Below, piece by piece: positions 45,662 through 52,950 of a stretch of DNA of 64,000 nt. The DNA comes from Evansella vedderi (lineage in GTDB: Bacteria > Bacillota > Bacilli > Bacillales > Salisediminibacteriaceae). The notes beneath the pieces were generated by a model. The model was given only the letters and a program-made list of their open reading frames with translations. It was not told where the DNA came from and ran no database searches. Positions within the stretch are counted from its first letter, which is position 1, and each line of letters starts with the position of its first letter. The position numbers were made by a program, and so were the translations under genes. The stretch spans positions 1 through 64,000 of the forward strand of contig NZ_JAUSUG010000010.1 of the NCBI RefSeq assembly GCF_030813435.1, read 5' to 3'.

Positions 45662-46188
45662 TCCTTTCCTTTTTTATTTAGATCAGCAAAATGGAATTGC
45701 TTCGGTTCGAACCATTCGGTTGGTCGATAATCACCACCGTTATGTGGTACTGTTCTGTGACAATCAATACAATTACCTTTGGAGTCATGATTTATATTCT
45801 GTAGACCAGGTTCATGACACATAATACAGTTATTATTGATTACTTCCTGCGATGAAGCCTTTGCATGAAGAACCTTTGGGATTTGGTTTGCACCAATCGT
45901 ATTCATATACATATGACTCATTCCAGCCTTTGCTTTATACGGAAGTTTTTCCACTAAGCTATTATTTGGAACATGACAGTCGTTACAGTACAGTGATGCA
46001 TGATTGGAGCTCGTAAAGCTTTCATAGGCAGATTCCATAATGTGACAGCTTGAACAAAACTCACCAGTGTCCGTAGCCTTTAAGGCTCCTGCAGTACCTG
46101 AAAATAAAGCAATTCCCAAGAAGACACCTATTGCTGTAAATAATAGAAGCTTTTTATCTAGGTTTAATTTCTTTAGCCTTTCCCCCAT
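45658..46188 (-). CDS. nrfH: NapC/NirT-type tetrahaem quinol dehydrogenase of nitrite reductase
   Basis: A 176-residue tetrahaem cytochrome. One N-terminal membrane anchor (LLLFTAIGVFLGIALFSGTA) is followed by four CxxCH motifs at 45, 68, 121 and 140 (CSSCH, CNDCH, CIMCH, CIDCH). It oxidises menaquinol and passes electrons to NrfA. The ATG at 46188 is preferred because GGGAGGGGG lies 7 bases upstream; a frame extension to 46227 exists but has no such site. The stop overlaps the nrfA start. Confidence 0.93.
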   Translation of the reverse strand: MGERLKKLNLDKKLLLFTAIGVFLGIALFSGTAGALKATDTGEFCSSCHIMESAYESFTSSNHASLYCNDCHVPNNSLVEKLPYKAKAGMSHMYMNTIGANQIPKVLHAKASSQEVINNNCIMCHEPGLQNINHDSKGNCIDCHRTVPHNGGDYRPTEWFEPKQFHFADLNKKGKE

Positions 46189-46253
46189 TTTTTTCTCCCC
46201 CTCCCTCATACTCTTGTTTATTAGCACTTATTTTCCATTTATTAGCCTTACAT

Positions 46254-46269
46254 TGTGGTATTTCTCACA
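46254..46269 (-). promoter_or_regulatory. Fnr/Crp-type box upstream of nrfHA
   Basis: The minus strand reads TGTGA-GAAATA-CCACA, nine of ten matches to TGTGA-N6-TCACA. It lies 66-81 bases upstream of the nrfH start. A second partial box, with a TCACA half, lies at 46325-46340. Fnr activation would fit an anaerobic nitrite reductase. Confidence 0.6.
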
Positions 46270-46390
46270 GTACGCATGTGATATCCCCCACACTTATATC
46301 ATACTTTTTGACATTCTCACACATTGTGATAAATCGCACTTTTTTTGTGTCAGATATTTGAACAAAAACTCCTGCTTTCACCATAAAAAA

Positions 46391-46428
46391 ACAGGAAAAA
46401 CCCTTAAAAAATAAGGTTTTTTCCTGTA
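46391..46428 (-). terminator. Orphan intrinsic terminator upstream of nrfHA
   Basis: ACAGGAAAAA and TTTTTCCTGT form the outer stem, and CCTTA/TAAGG the inner one. On the minus strand it is followed by TTTTTTATGG. No recognised minus-strand gene lies upstream of it, so it ends an unknown short transcript or is part of a long nrfHA leader. Confidence 0.6.
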
Positions 46429-46649
46429 ACAAAACTATAGAACAACTAAACAACTTATGAAGGAATTGTGAAATTCAATACTTTTTTATTCATATTTACA
46501 TCAATGATGATCGTATCATGAATTTGTAAAAAAGCCATAAGTAAACTTACAAAAAAAGATGTAATTCCATCATTATTTTACACAAATTGGACAATAATAG
46601 ATTATACTTAAACTATTACTATTACTACCTATCAGGAGGAAAAATTATC

Positions 46650-46826
46650 ATGTCAGATCAACCAAAGAAAATTAGTTTACAAGAGGCCATTAAACAACAG
46701 CTTGCAAACAAGAAAAATAAGGCTGCTAACAATGGAACAGGAAATCCTTTTCAAAGTCAAACAAAGCAAATGAAAAGCCAACAATCGAAAAAAACAATGA
46801 ACACACGAAGAAAAATGGGTGGTTAA
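46650..46826 (+). CDS. Small basic hypothetical protein (58 residues)
   Basis: A 58-residue hydrophilic protein rich in Gln, Lys and Asn (ISLQEAIKQQLANKKNKAAN at the start; RRKMGG at the end). It has a strong CAGGAGGA ribosome binding site 8 bases before the ATG. No membrane segment, signal or cysteine. It looks disordered with one N-terminal helix. I do not recognise the family with certainty; a nucleic-acid or spore-associated role is possible from composition only. Confidence 0.7.
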   Translation: MSDQPKKISLQEAIKQQLANKKNKAANNGTGNPFQSQTKQMKSQQSKKTMNTRRKMGG

Positions 46827-46860
46827 TAAACACAAGGATAGGAAAATGTTATTATTTAAA

Positions 46861-46990
46861 CTAACTCGAAGGAGTGAAAGGCGGCGACTCCAGCGGGAAA
46901 AGCAACAGCTGAAGGCCCCGGAGGGCGGGTTTCCCGAGGAGACTGAAGCGTTGCCCGCGGAAAGCGTCCGCCTGTAACGGATTCGAGTCG
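46861..46990. repeat. Most complete copy of the MITE-like repeat with terminal inverted repeats
   Basis: The ends ACTCGAAGGAGTGAAAGGCG and, on the other strand, ACTCGAATCCGTTACAGGCG are imperfect inverted repeats of about 24 bases, carrying ACTCGAA at both tips. The GC-rich middle includes GAGGAGACTGAAGCG. No protein is encoded. Parts of it recur at 60-180, 19974-20000 and 22058-22105. Confidence 0.75.
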
Positions 46991-47081
46991 ATATTCCATC
47001 CTATTAGAAAACAATAAGCTTTTAGAAAGCAACCTATTATAAGCTGGTAATTAATTAGTTAAGTATGCTTTCAAAATCAAA

Positions 47082-47114
47082 CCGTGAAAAGCTATCGCCT
47101 ATAGCTTCTCACGG
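47082..47114 (-). terminator. Intrinsic terminator after phaC
   Basis: CCGTGAAAAGCTAT (47082-47095) pairs with ATAGCTTCTCACGG (47101-47114) with one mismatch. The minus-strand tail is TTTGATTTTG and the plus-strand tail is TTTTTT, so it may work in both directions. Confidence 0.75.
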
Positions 47115-47118
47115 TTTT

Positions 47119-48132
47119 TTAGTTGATAGGATTGGATCTATCCCTTAACCAGGATTGAAGGAACTCAGGTAAATCTCCCTTTAAAGCTAGAGATACGTGA
47201 CCTCCCTTCACCCGTTTATACGTTTTATCTTTACTTGAAACCAATGACATAATGGCTTTAATTTGCTGCTCTGGTACAATTTCATCCTCACTTGTTGAAA
47301 TAACTAACAAGTTGGCTTTTATATTTCTTAAATTTATTCTATTTCCCTGGATTTGTAATTTATTTTTAATTAATTTGTTTTTAATGGCTAATTCATTGAT
47401 TAATTGTTTGAGTGTGGCACCGGCAAAAGGAATATGATCTTTCAACCAGTCATTAACAAGCTCCCACTTTCTAACGAATTCTTTATCATCGGCTCTTTGA
47501 AGTAACGTTAGATATTTACTATAGTTCACTGGCGAAACTGACATACGCAGTATAAATTCTATATATTCAGCAGGGACTATTCCATACTCCTCTATTACCT
47601 GTTCGAGTGCCAGTTCTCCTCCCCTCAAAGCTACTTCCCACTCTTCAGGAATGGGAGATTGTCCAAAATCGAGGGGAGGTGCAAACAGTATAATATTTCT
47701 AATTGGTTCTTTAGCTAGTGCCCCATAGATAGTTGCTAGAGTTCCCCCTAAACAATAACCAATAATGGTAATTTCTCCTGCTTCTGAGTGGTATAAACTA
47801 CGACGAACCCCTTTTTGAATATATTTAATGATATAATCATCTAGGGTAAGATCTTTATCCTCATATCCCGGCACACCAAAGTCTAGTAAATAAACATCAT
47901 AGCCCTCCTTAACAAAGGCTTCTATCATACTCATTCCTGGTGACAAATCTAGGATATATGATTGATTGATTAAAGAATAGATAAGAAATAGAGGTGTTTT
48001 ATACTTTTTCTTCTTTGCTGGATAATACCAAAGGGTTGCCTTGTTTTTTTTCCAAATCGCAGTTTTAGGGGTAAGTCCCACTTTTTTCTGAGGAAAAAGT
48101 TTATCTAATTTTCCTGCTTTTCTTTTCCTCAA
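47119..48132 (-). CDS. phaC: Polyhydroxyalkanoate synthase catalytic subunit PhaC (class III/IV)
   Basis: A 337-residue PHA synthase of the short, two-subunit type. The lipase-like box GYCLGG holds the nucleophile Cys127. The acid is Asp282 in TSEDEIV and the base His312 in KGGHVSLA. It polymerises hydroxyacyl-CoA into storage granules. It starts with TTG, 2 bases after the phaR stop, with AGGAGGGGG 5 bases upstream inside the end of phaR, so the two are coupled. The classic Bacillus order phaR-phaB-phaC lacks phaB here; the reductase must lie elsewhere. Confidence 0.9.
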   Translation of the reverse strand: MRKRKAGKLDKLFPQKKVGLTPKTAIWKKNKATLWYYPAKKKKYKTPLFLIYSLINQSYILDLSPGMSMIEAFVKEGYDVYLLDFGVPGYEDKDLTLDDYIIKYIQKGVRRSLYHSEAGEITIIGYCLGGTLATIYGALAKEPIRNIILFAPPLDFGQSPIPEEWEVALRGGELALEQVIEEYGIVPAEYIEFILRMSVSPVNYSKYLTLLQRADDKEFVRKWELVNDWLKDHIPFAGATLKQLINELAIKNKLIKNKLQIQGNRINLRNIKANLLVISTSEDEIVPEQQIKAIMSLVSSKDKTYKRVKGGHVSLALKGDLPEFLQSWLRDRSNPIN

Positions 48133-48134
48133 CC

Positions 48135-48629
48135 TTACCCCCTCCTATGGATCATTTTTTCTAAGGTTTCCTGAAGAGAATTGGTATTTAGGCTGTTATT
48201 TAAAAGATTCTCCCTGATTAAATTTCTTAAAGCTTCCTTCGCGTGTTGACGGTTATCCTGTTTTTCTTCTATTGGTTCAATGATGGACTTTCCTTTCTCT
48301 TGTGTTATTTCGGTGTTCTCCAATACACCGTCCTTTGTTAAGAGTAATAATTTCTCTTCTAAATCATCTAATTTCTCTTCTATTTGAACCGCTAGCTTTG
48401 CGATATTTGCTACCTCCTGTTTAGTTGGTAAATTCAGCTGTAATGCAATCACATCGGAGTACTTCCTCAAATTCTTTAGTAATTGTAAATGCCTTTTTAA
48501 GGCTAAATCCGATATTTTAACTACATTTGAATCGTTCCATTGTTTTTTTATTTTTGTGTTAAAATGATCTTCCGCTTTCATTCCAAGTAGTGTTATAAGT
48601 TCCGATAATTCTTGTTTTCCCTTTTGCAT
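48135..48629 (-). CDS. phaR: PHA synthase accessory subunit PhaR-like
   Basis: A 164-residue, charged, mostly helical protein immediately upstream of phaC. It shows coiled-coil-like stretches (VQIEEKLDDLEEKLLLL) and a granule-associated composition. Position, size range and helical character match the PhaR subunit that class IV synthases of Bacillus need for activity. Sequence similarity is not obvious by eye, so the name rests mainly on context. Confidence 0.7.
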   Translation of the reverse strand: MQKGKQELSELITLLGMKAEDHFNTKIKKQWNDSNVVKISDLALKRHLQLLKNLRKYSDVIALQLNLPTKQEVANIAKLAVQIEEKLDDLEEKLLLLTKDGVLENTEITQEKGKSIIEPIEEKQDNRQHAKEALRNLIRENLLNNSLNTNSLQETLEKMIHRRG

Positions 48630-48831
48630 ATTCTAACTCTTCCTTTCCTTAGATTTCTTTCAACCAAGCTTATACATTATGTATATACATTGGCTAAACA
48701 TAAGTTCAAAAAATGTATTTTCGACCAACATGACAAATTCCTCAATTTCCGTCTCCTTCCACTTCTGTACAAGCATTCTCCCCTACCTCACATAGTCTGT
48801 TTTTAGAACAAGTTTGTGAGGAGGGTTATAA

Positions 48832-50184
48832 ATGAAGCAACAGCTCCCCCCGGGACCCAAAGGGAAGTTTTTTGTTGGTTCTCTAGAAGAATTTCAAAGA
48901 AATCCTCTCCTATTTTTCAGAAATTTATTAGAAGATTATGGTGAGGTCGCTTATTTCCGTTTCGGTCCATTTCAAAAAGTTTTTTTAGTATCAGATCCGA
49001 AATTAATTAAGGAAGTTCTAGTAACAAAACAACGGTATTTTGTTAAATCCAGGGATTTAACTATGTTGAAACCAATTATTGGGGAAGGTCTCCTTACAAG
49101 TGAAAAGGATCACCATTTGAAGCAAAGGAGACTGATCCAACCAAGTTTTCAACAAAAGCATATTGGTCAATATGCTCAAGATATGATAGATACAACGAAA
49201 GCTTATCTTGATAGATGGGAAGACGGCGAAGAAAGAATGATAACAGAAGATATGATGAACATTACCCTGGGAATTATTTCGAAGACAATGTTCAATATGG
49301 AATTTACAAAAGGATATGACATCATTGGTACACCAATAGAAAACGTCATGAAACTAGCCATCAAAAGAATGAGGTCTATTCTACCATCACCACTATGGAT
49401 TCCAACCAAAACAAACCGACAGTACAAAAAAGCGATAAAGGAGCTTGATAGCGTACTTTATAGTATTATTGATCAACGTCGACAATCAAAGGTCACTTCA
49501 GATGACCTCCTTGGAGTCCTAATGAAAGCACGGGACGAGAATAATAGAGTTGGGATGACAGATAAGCAACTCCGTGATGAATTAATGACCATCTTTTTGG
49601 CTGGACATGAAACAACAGCAAACGCTTTATCATGGACGCTATATTTACTTTCTCAACACCAAAGGGTACAAAAGAAGTTACACAAGGAAGTTGACCGTGT
49701 CATAGGTAATGGGGAACTAAAACCGGAGCACTACAAGAAACTAACCTATACGCAAAATATTATTCACGAATCTCTTCGCTTGTATCCTCCAGCTTATATG
49801 ATTGGGCGCCAGGTAGATGAGGATGTTCCATTAGGAGACTATCTTCTTAAAAAGGGAGATATGGTTTTTATTAGTCAATATGTTATGCATCGACGTGAAG
49901 ATTACTTTACTCACCCTGACGAATTTATACCTGAAAGGTTTGAGAATAGCCCACCAGACTCCCTTCCCCCGTATACGTATTTCCCTTTCGGAGGCGGACC
50001 GAGGATTTGTATTGGAAACCACTTTGCCTTAATGGAAGCTGTTCTTGTTTTGGCATGTATTGCACAGCATTATAAGGTAAAGCTAGCTCCTAATCACCCT
50101 GAAGTGAAACCTCAGCCTTTAATTACATTAAGGCCTAAAGGTGAGTTGCGAATGGTTGTGGAAAAAAGGAATATAAACGATTAA
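48832..50184 (+). CDS. Cytochrome P450
   Basis: A 450-residue soluble P450. It opens with a PPGPKG hinge, has the oxygen-binding I-helix motif AGHETTANAL, the ExxR motif in HESLRLYPPAY and the haem loop FPFGGGPRICIGN with Cys393 as the iron ligand. Sequence character (PERFENS...TYFPFGGGPR) is close to CYP102-head-like or fatty-acid/terpenoid hydroxylases, but the substrate is unknown and no reductase is adjacent. A GAGGAGGG ribosome binding site lies before the ATG. It is divergent from phaRC. Confidence 0.93.
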   Translation: MKQQLPPGPKGKFFVGSLEEFQRNPLLFFRNLLEDYGEVAYFRFGPFQKVFLVSDPKLIKEVLVTKQRYFVKSRDLTMLKPIIGEGLLTSEKDHHLKQRRLIQPSFQQKHIGQYAQDMIDTTKAYLDRWEDGEERMITEDMMNITLGIISKTMFNMEFTKGYDIIGTPIENVMKLAIKRMRSILPSPLWIPTKTNRQYKKAIKELDSVLYSIIDQRRQSKVTSDDLLGVLMKARDENNRVGMTDKQLRDELMTIFLAGHETTANALSWTLYLLSQHQRVQKKLHKEVDRVIGNGELKPEHYKKLTYTQNIIHESLRLYPPAYMIGRQVDEDVPLGDYLLKKGDMVFISQYVMHRREDYFTHPDEFIPERFENSPPDSLPPYTYFPFGGGPRICIGNHFALMEAVLVLACIAQHYKVKLAPNHPEVKPQPLITLRPKGELRMVVEKRNIND

Positions 50185-50194
50185 AAAAATCTAT

Positions 50195-50238
50195 GGAGTG
50201 TCAAAAAGGTTATGGAAATTCCTTTTGACACTCCTTTT
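50195..50238 (+). terminator. Intrinsic terminator after the P450 gene
   Basis: GGAGTGTCAAAAAGG (50195-50209) pairs with CCTTTTGACACTCC (50221-50234) with one bulge, followed by TTTT. Confidence 0.88.
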
Positions 50239-50250
50239 AACTTAGTTAGT

Positions 50251-50391
50251 GCTCTATGTGCGATTTATTAGCTTGTATGTTTCGATTTTTTGCTCTCTAT
50301 GTGCGAATTTCAAGCTTGTATGTGCGATTTTTTGCTCTCTATGTGCGATTTTCAAGCTTGTATGTGCGATTTTCATGCTTATATGTGCTAT
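50251..50391. repeat. Tandem repeat of a ~21-base unit (about 6.5 copies, 42-base higher-order period)
   Basis: The unit is close to GCTCTCTATGTGCGATTTTT, alternating with an AAGCTTGTATGTGCGATTTT version to give a 42-base period (50292 and 50334 are exactly in phase). The first and last units are more diverged. No frame is open through it. It lies between the P450 terminator and the next gene. Confidence 0.9.
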
Positions 50392-50508
50392 TCGACAAAA
50401 TTCACTACAGTTCGACTAACCCTTTTTAGGAATTGGACTTGAATCCTTTCCATATATATATAGTTGTTGAGGATAATTTATTCTACAACCTGAAAGAAGG
50501 GATTATTG

Positions 50509-51225
50509 TTGAATTATACAAATCGATTACAGCCATATGAAGCAGCTAACCATTTTATATATAAGTATTATCCAAACTGTGATGGTGCTCTCTTAGCAGG
50601 AAGTGTTATAAGGGGGGAAGCTACTAAAACCTCTGATTTAGATATCATTATTTTCGATAGGAAACTTCGTTCGAGCTATCGGGAATCCCTCCTGTTTATG
50701 GGTTGGCCTATTGAAGTTTTTGCAAATAACTTAACGTCCTACAAACAATTTTTTAAAAGTGATTATGAACAGGCAATGCCAACACACCAAATGATGGTGG
50801 TTGAAGGAAGGATTATTGTTGACAGGGGAGTGATAGCGTCCATAAAACAGGAGGCAAGACAAATGCTAGAAATGGGCCCTTTACCGTGGAGTAAGGAAAT
50901 AATTGATACGAAAAGATACTTTATTACTGATGTCTTAGATGACTTTATTGGTGCAACAGACCGGGCAGAAGAAATCTTCATTGCAAATACTTTGGCAGAA
51001 TGGATTCATGAATTTGTATTACGTACGAACTACCAATGGGTTGGTGAATCCAAATGGATCGTACGTTCTTTGAAACGATACGACCCTCAATTTACGGAAG
51101 AATTCGTTTCTGCCTTTGATGATTTTTATAGAAATGGGAAGAAACAAAAAGTTATTGATTTAACGGATAAAGTCCTTAGTCCATATGGAGGTCGATTATT
51201 CCACGGTTTTTCTGTAGGAAAATAA
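50509..51225 (+). CDS. Nucleotidyltransferase-domain protein
   Basis: A 238-residue protein with an N-terminal MNT-type nucleotidyltransferase fold: the motif GSVIRGEATKTSDLDIIIFD carries the G-S...D-x-D metal-binding core. The rest is helical (FIANTLAEWIHEFVLRTNYQ). It may adenylate or otherwise modify a small molecule such as an aminoglycoside-like compound, or a protein; the substrate is unknown. It starts at one of two adjacent TTG codons (50506 or 50509), the second 7 bases from AAGAAGGG. Confidence 0.8.
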   Translation: MNYTNRLQPYEAANHFIYKYYPNCDGALLAGSVIRGEATKTSDLDIIIFDRKLRSSYRESLLFMGWPIEVFANNLTSYKQFFKSDYEQAMPTHQMMVVEGRIIVDRGVIASIKQEARQMLEMGPLPWSKEIIDTKRYFITDVLDDFIGATDRAEEIFIANTLAEWIHEFVLRTNYQWVGESKWIVRSLKRYDPQFTEEFVSAFDDFYRNGKKQKVIDLTDKVLSPYGGRLFHGFSVGK

Positions 51226-51367
51226 TTTCCATTCTGCCCACAACAAAATTACTTAATGACATATACTATGAAAATAAGGTTGGAGCGACTATTTTACCGC
51301 TCCTCCCTTATTTTTGTTAGGACTTTTTTAATATATCTCCTACAAAAATATAGGTTTAAATTCACAT

Positions 51368-51376
51368 TTATTCACA
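51368..51376 (+). promoter_or_regulatory. DnaA box upstream of sda
   Basis: TTATTCACA fits the TTATNCACA consensus. It lies about 85 bases before the sda start. In B. subtilis sda transcription is controlled by DnaA through such boxes, linking replication status to sporulation. Confidence 0.5.
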
Positions 51377-51460
51377 AAATGTTCATTTTCAAGAGAGTCT
51401 AAAGAAGGACAGTTAAGGTAATATAATATTATCACTACTATATTATAGGAGCTATTTTCT

Positions 51461-51595
51461 ATGGACAGATTATCTGACGAAATGTTGATTGAAACATATT
51501 TCTTATCAGCTAAGTTAAAATTATCGGAAGAATTCTTGACACTGGTATTACTTGAAATTCACAAACGAAATTTACAACCACCTGTTATTACATAA
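51461..51595 (+). CDS. sda: Sda, sporulation checkpoint inhibitor of the phosphorelay kinase
   Basis: A 44-residue protein (B. subtilis Sda is 46-52). It opens MDRLSDEMLIETYFLSAKLK, matching the helical hairpin of Sda (KLSDELLIESYFKA in B. subtilis as I recall it). Sda binds the histidine kinases KinA/KinB and blocks entry into sporulation when DNA replication is disturbed. AGGAG lies 10 bases before the ATG, and a TATAAT box occurs at 51422. A DnaA box lies upstream. The terminator downstream is shared with the broken peroxidase gene. Confidence 0.85.
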   Translation: MDRLSDEMLIETYFLSAKLKLSEEFLTLVLLEIHKRNLQPPVIT

Positions 51596-51620
51596 ATAAC
51601 CGTTCATTATTTAGAACAAA

Positions 51621-51676
51621 AAATAGAGGGTGACTCAAAAGGCATGTTTCTAACCTTTCGAGTCACCCTCTATTTC
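51621..51676. terminator. Bidirectional long-stem terminator
   Basis: AAATAGAGGGTGACTC pairs with GAGTCACCCTCTATTT, and inner AAAGG pairs with CCTTT. It separates sda from the converging pseudogene and contains that gene's last codons. Confidence 0.88.
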
Positions 51677-52773
51677 ATTCCTGGTAATTCAGGCTTTGAG
51701 AAGATTGGTGGTTCTCCCCCAAGTACCCTTAAAAAGGCTAATAGGTCTTTTTCTTCCTCTTCAGTCAAGTTAATTTCTGACATAAACATATGCATAAAGA
51801 TACTCTTATTAGGGTGATCATCTCCGCCCCTATTATAGAAACGGATAACATCCTCTAATGTTTCTAGGCTTCCATTGTGCATATATGGAGCTGTATGTGT
51901 AATCCCGTATAAACTTGGCGTCCGAAATCTTCCCAAATCACCATCATCCTTTGTTACTCCATACCTTCCTTCATCCTCTGAATTTAAACCGATATTGTAA
52001 TACATGTTATCCGATAAGTTCTCACCGCCATGGCAAGTAATACAAAAAGCCTTTCCAGCAAACAAATCTAAACCACGTATCTCTTCCTCTGTTAGGGCTT
52101 CACGGTCCCCTTTTAAAAATCGATCATAGGCTGTATCATTCACTACAATTAATCTTTGAAATGCTGCCAGAGCTTTACCAATGTTCTCTTCTGTAATACC
52201 ATCATCAAAAGCTACTAAGAATAACTCCTCATAGCCTTCAATTCCCTTTAGTTTTTCCAAAAGCTCATCCAATGGCATATTCATTTCATGTGGATCTTGA
52301 ATCGGTCCTAATGCCTGCTCCTCAAGGGAAGCTGAACGACCATCCCAGAAAAATGAAGTATAATATCCAGAGTTAATAATCGTTTGAGAGTTTCTTGCTC
52401 CATCCCCTCCATCAAACGTTTCAAAGGTAGCTCTCCCATCACCATAACCAAGTGCTGGGTCATGACATGTTGCACAACTTACTTCATCATTACCTGAAAG
52501 GCGTGGATCAAAAAATAATATTTACCCTAGCTCCAGAACTTCCTCTGTCATGGGGTTGTCTTCTGGTACCGGTACCTCTCCTAATGGAACAAGTCCCTCT
52601 GTAGTTAGAAGGCGATCAATCATTTGATCAAGCTCAGTAGATTCTGTTTCCAAATCATTCTCGATTGGGGTACCCACTTCTTGAACTATACTACTTTCTG
52701 ATGCTGCACAGCCAAATAAAATAGAGTTTACTGTTAAAACAATTATGAACAAGGTTAGTCTATTTTTCATCAA
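51670..52773 (-). pseudogene. Di-haem cytochrome c peroxidase/MauG-like gene interrupted by one TAA
   Basis: Read through the TAA at 52522-52524, the frame gives about 367 residues. They comprise a lipoprotein signal (lipobox ILFGC), then LG-stop-ILFFDPRLSG, haem motif 1 CATCH (near residue 100), the SASLEEQALGP segment, haem motif 2 CITCH and a C-terminal TEEEEKDLLAFL. The stop replaces what is normally a lysine (LGKxLFFDP), so AAA to TAA explains it. TAA is not a known recoding codon in bacteria, so this is a recent pseudogene or a sequencing error. The intact protein would reduce peroxide outside the cell. Confidence 0.85.
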
Positions 52774-52892
52774 CAGAAAGCTCCTAACTTAAAAAAGTTT
52801 TTCTATTTCTATTATAAAGTTTGCACTGAAGCAAATGTATGTGATGATGTGAACAATATTTAACAATTAATCTGCTAATGGTGAACACCAAA

Positions 52893-52930
52893 AAGCTCCC
52901 ACTAATCATCCAATAATTAGTGAGAGCCCA
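52893..52930 (-). terminator. Intrinsic terminator of the malate synthase gene
   Basis: On the minus strand GCTCTCACTAAT pairs with ATTAGTGGGAGC (one mismatch), followed by TTTTTGG. Confidence 0.8.
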
Positions 52931-52950
52931 AGAATGAAAACAATCTTAAA

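Noticed and set aside
46455-46573. Possible 39-residue minus-strand gene before the orphan terminator
   Set aside because: A stop codon interrupts the longer frame; only a 27-codon frame without a ribosome binding site remains.
50251-50391. CRISPR array
   Set aside because: The repeats are contiguous and degenerate with no unique spacers, and no cas gene is present.
52522-52524. TAA in the peroxidase gene as a possible recoding event
   Set aside because: TAA is not known to be recoded in bacteria and it replaces a non-catalytic lysine; a plain nonsense mutation is the simpler reading.
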